Shown here: piece by piece, positions 53,715 to 62,752 of the stretch
Layout: the number at the start of each line of letters is the position of its first letter
How positions within the stretch are numbered: the stretch's first letter is position 1
Origin: Cyanidiococcus yangmingshanensis
Lineage: Eukaryota; Rhodophyta; Bangiophyceae; Cyanidiales; Cyanidiaceae
NCBI GenBank assembly: GCA_013995675.1
Contig: VWRR01000005.1
Span: 630,501 to 694,500 of the forward strand
Reading direction: 5' to 3'
DNA: 64,000 nucleotides
The notes under the pieces: generated by a model
What the model saw: only the letters and a program-made list of their open reading frames with translations
Told to the model about the DNA's origin: nothing
The model's database searches: none
Position numbers and translations under genes: made by a program

Positions 53715-54753
53715 GCGCCGGAGCCTTTAAACGAATGATATAGAGTTTAGCCTTGACTTGGGTTGTCCCGATTCCGCCTCGACGATATGGCTCTTTCCCC
53801 TCCCTAGGGTGATGAGACACCGAGGCACACGCTCACGACTAGGTGCGATATCCTGGAAACTTCGGGAAAACAACCGAATACCCGTATCGCCGGACGCTGG
53901 TGACTATTTTTTGATTCCGTTTTGGTCCCCAAGCGGGCCGTCGTACGAATGCGAGCGTTGTGGACTAGAAGCGGTCTTCCGGCGAGCAATTCGAATTCAT
54001 GTAGGGACTGTGGCTTTGGAGCGTCTCCTCACGTCAGCTATCGGGTGGCAATACATCTCCAGAGAACCAATGCTAAGCATGAAGCAATACAGAGTACTTT
54101 TAGCGGCCGGCGCCATGAGCCAAAAGGACATGAACGTTTCAGACACGCGGGCGCCGATATATTCCGGAGGAGCGCTCGCATTCATCGCACCTCGATTATT
54201 CTGAAGCGCTGAGTTCAGTCCTTGTGGGCGCAGGCCTGCGCAGAGAGAAAGCTCAAACAAATCATGGAATGGAAAAGGTACCCGTCCCATGCAGAAGATT
54301 ATTCAGTCTCGCGTCCACTGCGTGCTGACACTTGCGTCTATCCGAAAAATTCTCCTGGATCATGCACTAAAATGGTCAAAATAAGAGCCGATTTTTTCTC
54401 CTTAGACATTCGGTCCTGGGGCGAAGCGCTGCGTCGAGCCACTCCAAGACTGGGCGATGCAGCTCAGCTCTGTTCATCTCTGTTCAGCTTACGCCAACAA
54501 GGCAGATCGCTGAATGTCTTGCACCAGCGCTGTTTTGTTTTTTCCAGGTAACTCTCCACTCAAGAGCAGGGTAGGTATCAGGCCGAGTAGTTTTTTATTG
54601 CTTACAGATTCATGGTTTCGTCGTTTTGTATCGTCCAGTCACCATAGGTCCGTTCCCAGGGTTGATGGCGTCGGTTCCTACTGTGATCGATGCTGGCACC
54701 GGCAACTGCGCAATCTCTGTGAATACCGCTACTGCTACTGCTGTTGCCGTTGT

Positions 54754-54881
54754 TGGCCATCGCGATCGGAATTGTCAATCGGCATCGGCATCGGCAGCAT
54801 CGGCATCGGCAGCATCGGCATCGGCATCGGTATTGCTCTCGGCCATCGGCATCGGTATCAGCATCGCTCTCGGCCATCGCT
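54754..54881. repeat. CATCGG-type hexanucleotide repeat
   Basis: Imperfect tandem copies of GGCATC/GGCAGCATC units, with GGCCATCG variants at both edges. Confidence 0.8.
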
Positions 54882-55251
54882 GAAATCGTCTCCGTCAGGC
54901 GCGCCGTGAGGATCTAGGATCGATGATACCGGATGGCATTGTTGGTCTGGTTCTGGCGCTGGCGCTGGCGCCGCCGACCAAACGACAGTTGCGCGTTGAA
55001 TTGGGTCGGACGCCCGGATTGGCTGCTTGCACGCCTCGGCTGGGGTGCGCGCCGTGTCCGTCTGTCAGTCGCAGGACGCTGTGGCGCAGCAGGTGCTGTC
55101 CTGGGGAGCTGTCAGGGAATGCTGTCCTGGGCAGCTGTCACGTTGATCCTGTGACGGTGAGCTGTCTCGTGGACGCTGTCCCGCCGGCGCGCTGTCCCTC
55201 CAGAGGCGGCGGCGCATCACTGCTGGGGGCGGCGCATGGATTGCGCGTGCG

Positions 55252-55386
55252 AGCGTTCGCTGGCGTTCGCTGGCGTTCGCTGGCGATCGCGTGCGGCGTC
55301 ACAGCGTCTGTCCATTTTCGGTCCGGCAAAAGCGTGCGTGCGCCTGCGCCTGCGCCTGCGCCTGCGCCTGCGCCTAAGCCTGCGCC
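55252..55386. repeat. GC-rich tandem repeats (GTTCGCTGGC, then GCGCCT)
   Basis: Three copies of a ten-base GTTCGCTGGC-like unit are followed, about 50 bases on, by seven copies of the hexamer GCGCCT with one variant unit. A GGCGCT repeat also lies at 54954-54973. Confidence 0.8.
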
Positions 55387-56829
55387 AAGGCGTTGGCGGG
55401 AAATGCGCGCCGCGCGATGGATCTGTCGCGGCTAGTCGTGTCCAATTCTGTGCTGTCCAGTCCAGTCGTGGCCTGGCGATCGACAGCGGCGCAAGCTGCG
55501 TTCGCTGTCCTCAATCGCCGACCAACCGAGCGTGTCCGAGGTGAACGATCGTGCTGTTCGCTACTCCCCAGAGGTTTCCATAACTGGTATTCATTCAATA
55601 CGACATAGCATAGCATGTCGTCAGTTGGAATAATATTGAGAAAGCGCCAATACCAATCATTGTTCATTCAGACTAGACAACCATGGGTCTATTCAGATGT
55701 TAAGTAGTCAGTTGGTCCGATCAATCTATATTTGAGCAGTTGGGCACAAAAGAGTATGTCAGAGCGAGACGAAAACCTTGAAAATCTATCCGAGTCTCCG
55801 ACGATTCATGCTGCTGCCGACGAGCGAACCAGCATCGTCCAGATCTGCATGGATATTTGGTTGTACAGCCATTTGCCAGCTCGTTATTGTCTCAAACCGG
55901 AAAAGATCTTTGCGGGAGCGTCTAGGCCAGGCAGCGGCGTGGTTGAGCGTCGGAACTGGGGTCCCAGCTGCGATGTCGAGGGCTCGTCCGAAGCAACCCC
56001 GATCGGAGGCATGCCTATCCAAGATGACCAGGCGCCCATTGGGCCAGTGAAGTATATCCAAGAGATCCGGATAGACACCGGGCCTCGCCAATGGGAGCGG
56101 CGGCATCGCAGACCGGCCGAGGAGCGCCGAATCGAGGGCGGCGATGGCGGCGCCAGCATAGCACCCCTGGGCTACCTAACGAGTACCGTGTGATCCGATG
56201 GTTGTGCGCAAGGAGGTGCGCTATCGAATCTGGAATCGAATGATCCGCGACGAGTAACCCTGGGAGCGATCCAAATCCGAAGCGTGCGACAGCGCTGCGT
56301 CCAGTATGCATGCCCAACGGCGGCGAAAGAGCGATGGAGATGTAGCTCCGAAAAAAAGCTCAGAGAGAGAGAGCGATCAAAAAAAGGACTCCAAAACCGA
56401 GAAGCAGGCTACTGGTAAGGATCTAGACCAGAATCGTATCCGAAGAAAAGACCCAGAGTTAAGAAAAAAATGGATAACTAGCAGCGTCCGTAAACAAAAA
56501 TTGAAGGACATTTGTGTCAGGAGAACATACAACGAGGCGAGAGAAAACCCAAAACGTAAACATCAAAGTAGAGAGCCAAAGAAGGCGTCCTAATCAAAGA
56601 GACATCGGATAGCGACAGCATCCAAAACGGAAGCTCAACGAGTCCAAAAAACCATCTCCACCTAAAAAGACCGAGTCGGCGAGCGGGCAGAAACACCATC
56701 TAATGGGCGGTCATCAACCTGGTCAGCGCCAGCCAAGCGGAATATTCAGAGAACAATCGATGATGTGCGTGGAGCAATGCCATTGATCGTGCTGACTTGA
56801 GTCATCATTGAAACGCTGAGGATAAGAGG

Positions 56830-56909
56830 AATGGGGTGAATAAGAAGCCTCAGTGGAATAAGGGATATGGGATGACATGATGAAATTGGGGTGAATGGGG
56901 TGAATGGGG
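56830..56909 (+). repeat. Interstitial telomere-like motifs
   Basis: AATGGGGTG occurs at 56830-56838 and 56894-56902, followed directly by AATGGGG at 56903-56909. The Cyanidioschyzon telomere repeat is AATGGGGGG, so these are near-matches only. Confidence 0.4.
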
Positions 56910-57339
56910 CTGGTCGGATATGATTGTTCTGGGCCCTTTCGATGGAGCCTGGCTCCCTATCAACCAGAAGTTGGTTTTCTATTTATCGTTAGGGCTTCAG
57001 AGTGTGTCCTGGTTACGCACTCCATGCTGGCTGGCAGCGCTCGGCTGGACGCGAGTCACAGGTGAGCGGCCCTTGGGCGATCGAGGTCGCCTCTCAAGCT
57101 CGATCAGGCGTTGTGTCTGCGCTCGTCCGCTGCTCTTGAGCTTGTGGTTGAGTGTTGGTGACGTTTTCTTCTCTCTGTTTTGTTCTGTTCTGTTTTTTTT
57201 GTAGAGTTTCATTCGGTCTGGTTTCCGTTTTTGTTATTGTTGTAGCTTTCAGTTTTTGGGTCTTTTGATGATGTCTCGAGAGAGTATGGCTGGGCAGTCG
57301 AGGGTGATGTGTGCCTGGGTCCGCCAGGGCTGAGAGCTT

Positions 57340-57398
57340 AGCCTAGCAAAGCGCAGTCGAGCGCAGCCCAGCGCAGCCCAGCCTAGTGCAGCGCAGCT
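57340..57398. repeat. GCAGCCCA-type short repeat
   Basis: Repeated GCGCAG/CCCAGC/CCTAG units in an otherwise T-rich stretch downstream of the signal peptide peptidase gene. Confidence 0.7.
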
Positions 57399-57583
57399 TC
57401 TTATGGCGTGTCAGCCTAGGGCTCTAGCAGTGTTTTGAAGAGTTTTGGCGGTGCGTTTGAGGTGTTGTTCTTTTGTTTTTTGTTATTTTCTTTTTGTATA
57501 TTTGTTGTATAGTATGTAAGGGACAGTTTGGTGTGTTTTGTTGAGAGTCCTATGATCATCGGTGGTTAAACACACCGACTGGC

Positions 57584-58867
57584 CTAGGCCTGCCTGTCAT
57601 AGTGTCGGTCTCGACGATTGTCGAATCTGAGCATCAGCGCCACAAAGAGTCCCGGAATCACGAGGTCACCGAGACCAAGCATGGACGTTTCGCGGGTTGC
57701 GTCCAAGTGAGTTCGCGGTCGGAAGAAGACGAACTTGAAGGGCCCGTCGATGCCTCGCGCCACCGATACCATCACATTGTCTCCAAAGATGGATTCACTG
57801 CCGAATACCCAGAATATGTCGTAGAGGAAAAGACCAAGCGGCAGCACGACCGCGGTCTGAAAGTCGCCAATGGCCAGGAGATCGATGCCTGCTACACCGA
57901 GGCTCGCTGCGAACACATTGTTCAGCACAGCTGCGCTGAGACCATTCGCTCCGCGATATGCGTACAAAAGTGGGGCAGCCACGGCCATGCTGACCAAGTC
58001 TCGACCATGGAACACAAGCGTGCCGCTGAACAGGGCCAGTCGTCGCGACAGGAGGATGCCGAGCGACCTGACACGCGAACGTCGCAAACGGGCCTCGATC
58101 ATATCCAGCAGGGGCGACAGGGTGCTGGTCAAGGAGACCAATGCTGCCATGGCCACGTAGGCACCGAGCAGCCACCGCACTAGACGAGGTGGGAGGTAGC
58201 GTATCGCCAGAAAGAGACCGAGCAGGCCGAGCGAGGCGATCAGCGGAAACCGAAGGGCGTCTCCTCGTTCGATAACGTCTCGCTCCAGGTCGGCGAGTGC
58301 TGCCGTGACCGAGTCACCGTCGTGTTTCCCAGTGCGCTGGGGGAGCTGCTCGAGCACCCACTGTCGATGACTTGCTCGCGACGCCGACACGTGTGCACCG
58401 ATAAACACGACACTGCTGGAGACGAGCAGCATATTGGTGAGGGTGACGCCAACTGAAGAGATGGACAAGAGTTGCGGTGCCGGTGGAATCAGACCGTTGT
58501 CCTCGGCCCTGGTGTAGAGCAGCGGAAAGCCGACCAGCACCAAGACGAGCAAAGTGTACGCGAAAACGAGACGCTTGGTGACTGAAGCCGCGCGACGTTG
58601 GCAGAGCGCTGCAGCGAGCTCGTCCCTGCCTTTGGTTGCAGCGTCGCGCTGGTGCTTGCTCCTCTTTCCGTCTGCAGGTTTGGATCGAGTCATCAGTTTG
58701 TTTCTAAGATCGTGCGCTCGTTGCTTTGTATACCGAGACGAGTGAAGACTTTGGTGACGCGACGTTTCGGTGCGCGAGGCGTGTCGAACCGAGTTCCGTA
58801 GTGGAAAGACGCGCGTTCCTAGAGCCGTTTGGAAACGTCGTTCTGAATAGCGATGGATGGTAGTCAT
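57584..58867 (-). CDS. Signal peptide peptidase-like intramembrane aspartic protease, C-terminus missing
   Basis: SPP cleaves signal peptides and other type II membrane segments inside the ER membrane. From ATG 58867 (alternative 58693) the protein has 427 residues: a basic leader and about seven hydrophobic helices. The two catalytic motifs are LGLFLYDIFWVFG (Asp350) and SMLGLGDLVIPGLFVALMLRF (Asp401). Both aspartates are intact. The family normally continues with two more helices and the essential PAL motif (Q-P-A-L), but the frame stops 21 codons after LMLRF. No other frame downstream offers hydrophobic sequence or PAL. Truncation, a distant last exon or a misassembly next to the odd 54-57.5 kb region are possible. 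The longer TTG-initiated frame to 59017 is ignored. Confidence 0.85.
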   Translation of the reverse strand: MTTIHRYSERRFQTALGTRVFPLRNSVRHASRTETSRHQSLHSSRYTKQRAHDLRNKLMTRSKPADGKRSKHQRDAATKGRDELAAALCQRRAASVTKRLVFAYTLLVLVLVGFPLLYTRAEDNGLIPPAPQLLSISSVGVTLTNMLLVSSSVVFIGAHVSASRASHRQWVLEQLPQRTGKHDGDSVTAALADLERDVIERGDALRFPLIASLGLLGLFLAIRYLPPRLVRWLLGAYVAMAALVSLTSTLSPLLDMIEARLRRSRVRSLGILLSRRLALFSGTLVFHGRDLVSMAVAAPLLYAYRGANGLSAAVLNNVFAASLGVAGIDLLAIGDFQTAVVLPLGLFLYDIFWVFGSESIFGDNVMVSVARGIDGPFKFVFFRPRTHLDATRETSMLGLGDLVIPGLFVALMLRFDNRRDRHYDRQA

Positions 58868-60073
58868 TGGAAGACGAGAGGATCGATGAATAGAGGTATC
58901 TGCCGAAAAGAGTTGCTCTGGCGAGGGCACCTCTGGGTTTATCTTGAATTCCGTGAAAGAGACGTGGATTCGTAGATCGAAACCTGGCTCTGAACTAGTC
59001 GGGAGCGTGATCGTCAAGAAAAAAAGACGAATTTGTTCATGAATATATGGTTCTCTAGATCATTTCTCGTGGAGCCGTCATGAATGCTCACAAGTGCTCT
59101 TGGGGAATACCGAAGATTCCTTGAGGCTCTCTAATTCGATCGTCTCGAGTGATATTTGAAGTCTCAGTGAGCACTCTTCAGTGTGTTTCGAATCTCGCTC
59201 TAATGCTAGACATGACCGGATAAGCTCGTTTCAGTGACTCCTGATGTCGTGATCGATCAAAAAAAATATGAAATACACGGACGCATGTTTTGTAGACGAG
59301 TGATGGTATTCGTATCCGTTCTTTCGTGTGGTACGTAGGACAAGACACTATTTTGTAGGGCTCCTGTATGCCGAAAGCAGCAAGAACAGAAGTACATTCT
59401 TTGTCTTTACATCGGTTCCATTAAATTCGCATGTGGAATCGGTAACCTGAAGTATCTACGGGATATCTGTCGATCAACGAGAGCCGCCTTCAAAATTAGG
59501 TCTTGATTCCTGTAGACGAGCAATCTTTCCCACACCAAGACAGAATTGAGTGATACAACTTTTTAAGCACTTTGGAGGTTGCTGCAGAAAGCCCGCTCTC
59601 ACGGTTGGCCACTCCAAGAAAGTTTCATTTGATATTGAAAGATATAAGACTCTCTTCCCAGAGAGTGCTTGGCCTTTCACTAGGCTCTCTGTACACAACA
59701 ACAAGAAAACATTACAAGTCTTCCAAATGTATGAGGCTCGTTTTGAGTGTCCATTAATTTCTCCTTCAAGTAGAATATCCAACAGCTCCAACCTTGGAAA
59801 TCTTATCACCTTTCACGACACAAATCCATTCTATCTTCTACGACGGGATTCGTGAACGAAACGGCAATCATACGCGATTTGAATTCCCGCCATGGCTTGG
59901 CGCGCGCCGCGAAGCGGACGGTTATCCTGGTTTTGCTTTCGCGTTTTGTTGTTCTCACTGAACACGTCGATTACGCACGTGTTCACAGTACAAACTCGTA
60001 CTGGCGGTGGTTATTTAAGGATTTACCGAAAAGAAACAAAGCTGTTTATAAGAAACTGGTGGTGTCTGTCTGG
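58868..60073. other. Divergent intergenic region SPP / kelch gene, AT-richer
   Basis: Promoter region for both divergent genes, visibly richer in A/T than most of the window. TATA-like candidates before the kelch gene are TTATTTAAGG (60011-60020) and TTTATAAG (60045-60052). The kelch frame is open from 59852 but without an ATG. Frames at 59474-59855 on both strands are not protein-like. Confidence 0.5.
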
Positions 60074-62752
60074 ATGAATCACTCACGTTTCTGGGTGTCT
60101 GTTCTGTGGCTGGCGCTGCTGCTTTCGCTGGCGGCAACGTCTCCCGAGTGGGTTGTGGCCACTCCAGCTCCTGTAAGCGCCGTCAGCTGGACATGGATTG
60201 GTGGAGAGACCGGAATAATTAACCCTGGAAAGTATGGAACACTGAACGTGACCTCTGCGGGCAGTGTTCCCGGAGGGCGATATAGTTCGGCAGCGTGGGT
60301 TGGAAGCTCAGGTTTGGTCTATTTGTTTGGCGGATTTGGTACTGGAAACACGACAGCCGGACTTCTCAATGACTTATGGTATTTCAACACGAGCTCCCTA
60401 GAGTGGACGTGGATCGGGGGCAACTCAACGGTTGACCAGGCTGGAGTGTACGGAACGTTCCGCGAAGGCAGCCCGACGAATATTCCTGGGGGGCGTGTTG
60501 CCACCGCATTCTGGCAGTCCGATGACCAGCATTTCTGGTTGTACGGTGGATCTGGTTACGATAAGAATGATAATCCTGGCGATTTGAATGATATGTGGTT
60601 GTATGACACAACGAGTGGCAACTGGACTTGGGTAGCAGGAAATGACACCGTCAACGCTGCGCCTGTCTACGGACCGAAAGGTACCTTTGGTACTGATTAT
60701 AATCCTGGTGCTCGGGACAGCGCCGCATTCTGGACTGGGCGAGATGGATTACTATGGCTGTTTGGGGGAGAAAATGCTAATGCTTTCGAGTTCTATTCGG
60801 ATCTGTGGTCCTTCAACAATTCTACGTTTGAATGGGCATACATGGGTGGACCTACAACGCTTAATCAACCAGGCAACTACAGCGCGCCGGGTGTGGTGAA
60901 TGCCTCGAATGCACCCGGCGGGCGTTATGGTCCCTCCTCGTGGGTAGACTTGGATGGAAACCTCTGGTTATTCGGCGGGTTTGGATACGGAAATATTACT
61001 GGCCAGTCTGGTCTCTTGAATGACCTTTGGGTCTACAACACGAGTTTATCGGTCTGGATTTTCATAGCTGGAAATGTAACTATCAATAATCCTGCAGTAT
61101 ACGGCACATTCGGTGAATTGTCTCCCTCCAATCATCCCGGTGGGAGATACTTCAGCGAGAGCTTCGTTGACGCTCTCGGAAATCTGCAGCTTTTTGGTGG
61201 CTTCGGCTTCGCGAACTCAACCAACAGTTCCGGCTACCTGAATGATTTGTGGGTCTTCGACATCGGTTTGCGCCAATGGGCATGGATCAACGGTAGCACG
61301 CAGGTGGATGCATTCGCTGACTATGGGGTGTTTAATGTCTCCAACCCAAATGTCGTGCCTGGGGCTCGTTACCGCTCTGTTCTCTGGAACACCAACGGCA
61401 ATGATCCAATAGTGTTTGGAGGCTTTGGAAATTCGAACTCATCCACGACAGAACCGGGATTGCTCAACGATGTCTTTGCACTCGCGGAGGTGCTGCCCAC
61501 GTCCACGCCCACACCAACAGCATCAGCGACAGCCTCCCCGACATCCACTGCAACAGCGACGCATTCAATGACAATCACACCAACACCCACTCCGATCTGC
61601 ACCAATGAAGTGTGCGGCTCACCTGGCCAGTACAACAACCAGGATGCCTGCCAGCAAGTCGGATGCTGTTTCAATCCCACGACGAATGAATGCACCTTGA
61701 GGAGCGTTTCTGCTGCCTGCAGTGCCGTCTCTGTGTCGCAACGCGTGCCCTGTGGCTGGAGCTACATCTATCCCGACGAGTGCACTGCGATTCCCGGATG
61801 CTGCTGGCAGCCGACCGCCAACGGCATCCTGGCACCCTGGTGCTACTACGACATCAACCATGCCCCACAGGCCTCGGTGGCACTACAAGAAGTGCAAGCG
61901 CCTGTCCCCAAGTGTCCGTCGCCAGGTAGCCAGCGCCAGCCGTGTGGGAACGCAGGCATCAACCAGTTCACCTGCTACGCCCAAGGGTGCTGCTACGACT
62001 CGCAGGTGCAGAACCAGTGGGTGCAGAGTGGCAAGCAGCCGAGCGACTTTGCGACGGACCCGTACTGCTTCCAGCCCGAGAAGACGTGTGTGGTGCCCGA
62101 GTTTGAGCGCCAGCCCTGCAATAGTGTGCCGCAACAGCAGCAACAACAGCAACAAAACAACAACCAGTTGGTACGTCTGTTGCACTCGATCCTCTATGGA
62201 GACGATAAGCTCACGGAGCGGACGTCGACGTACACGCCCCAGCAGTGTCTGGACGCGGGTTGTTGCCTCGGCTTTGGCGGCGAGTGCTATCAGCGGGTGA
62301 CCGAGTACGTCTGCCAGACCTATGGTTACGTGTCGAACTCGCTGAGCGGTATGAACAGCAACACGTCGAACGCGACCTACATAGCGTGTGGTCCCGAGTG
62401 CTGCAACGCCGAGACGCAGAACTGCACCTACAGCCCGTTCAGCAGCAGCAATAACAACAATATTGTTCAGCAGCAGCAGCAACAGCAGCAGCAGCAGAGT
62501 CAGATCGTCTTGCCCTCGTTCTGCGTCTGCAAGGACCCGACCAAGCAGTGCGGTACCTATTTGATCCCGTCGGATAATCTGGTGAACAAGGTTCGTTGCT
62601 GTCGCTCGAATGAGGAGTGCATCAACAACGAGTGCGTAGTAATAAGTCCGATCCAGACCCCAACCCCAACGCCGACCCCGAGTCCGACGGTATCGCCTAT
62701 TGTATCCGCAACTACTTCAGCGTCTGCGACGACGTTGGCTACGACTGTGTAG
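60074..62752 (+). CDS. Secreted kelch-repeat protein with P-type trefoil domains
   Basis: This 892-residue protein is probably extracellular. From ATG 60074 a signal peptide (FWVSVLWLALLLSLAAT) is followed by six kelch-type repeats (about residues 30-475). Each has PGGR/PGAR, LWLFGGFG, LNDLW and W-x-W-I/V-x-G, enough for one six-bladed beta-propeller. A Thr/Pro spacer (TPTPTASATASPTSTATA) leads to a Cys-rich half with three or four P-type trefoil-like units (CGSPGQYNNQDACQQVGCC, QRVPCGWSYI...GCCW, QRQPCGNAG...GCCYD). Two poly-Gln runs, further Cys pairs and a second Thr/Pro-rich end follow. Trefoil units occur in mucin-associated and glycosidase proteins and may bind glycans. The kelch half resembles propellers common in soil bacteria, suggesting transfer followed by fusion (inference). 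No anchor is seen at the C-terminus. Confidence 0.85.
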   Translation: MNHSRFWVSVLWLALLLSLAATSPEWVVATPAPVSAVSWTWIGGETGIINPGKYGTLNVTSAGSVPGGRYSSAAWVGSSGLVYLFGGFGTGNTTAGLLNDLWYFNTSSLEWTWIGGNSTVDQAGVYGTFREGSPTNIPGGRVATAFWQSDDQHFWLYGGSGYDKNDNPGDLNDMWLYDTTSGNWTWVAGNDTVNAAPVYGPKGTFGTDYNPGARDSAAFWTGRDGLLWLFGGENANAFEFYSDLWSFNNSTFEWAYMGGPTTLNQPGNYSAPGVVNASNAPGGRYGPSSWVDLDGNLWLFGGFGYGNITGQSGLLNDLWVYNTSLSVWIFIAGNVTINNPAVYGTFGELSPSNHPGGRYFSESFVDALGNLQLFGGFGFANSTNSSGYLNDLWVFDIGLRQWAWINGSTQVDAFADYGVFNVSNPNVVPGARYRSVLWNTNGNDPIVFGGFGNSNSSTTEPGLLNDVFALAEVLPTSTPTPTASATASPTSTATATHSMTITPTPTPICTNEVCGSPGQYNNQDACQQVGCCFNPTTNECTLRSVSAACSAVSVSQRVPCGWSYIYPDECTAIPGCCWQPTANGILAPWCYYDINHAPQASVALQEVQAPVPKCPSPGSQRQPCGNAGINQFTCYAQGCCYDSQVQNQWVQSGKQPSDFATDPYCFQPEKTCVVPEFERQPCNSVPQQQQQQQQNNNQLVRLLHSILYGDDKLTERTSTYTPQQCLDAGCCLGFGGECYQRVTEYVCQTYGYVSNSLSGMNSNTSNATYIACGPECCNAETQNCTYSPFSSSNNNNIVQQQQQQQQQQSQIVLPSFCVCKDPTKQCGTYLIPSDNLVNKVRCCRSNEECINNECVVISPIQTPTPTPTPSPTVSPIVSATTSASATTLATTV
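62132..62160 (+). repeat. CAG/CAA run (poly-Gln) in the kelch/trefoil gene
   Basis: A mixed CAG/CAA tract encodes about eight Gln between trefoil units, followed by Asn codons. A second run of about ten Gln lies at 62468-62497. Confidence 0.85.

Larger units (their letters stand above)
53715..57583. other. Gene-free, repeat-rich region of unusual composition
   Basis: Nearly 3.9 kb without a convincing gene. From left to right it holds ordinary intergenic sequence (to about 54600), CATCGG-type repeats (54754-54881) and GC-rich hexamer repeats (55252-55386). A small hairpin follows (55600-55621, arms ACGACAT/ATGTCGT). Next come a purine-rich stretch with A-runs (about 56290-56900), three AATGGGG copies, and a T/G-rich stretch with long T-runs (about 57150-57560) interrupted by a GCAGC-type repeat. 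Frames of 153 codons (55732-56193) and 95 codons (56306-56593) are open but not protein-like. Confidence 0.55.

Noticed and set aside
55732-56193. 153-codon frame in the repeat-rich region
   Set aside because: No domain or plausible structure, and overlapping minus-strand frames are equally long.
56306-56593. 95-codon Lys/Arg-rich frame with an ATG
   Set aside because: Its composition simply follows the purine-rich DNA of that stretch; no hydrophobic core or known basic-protein pattern.
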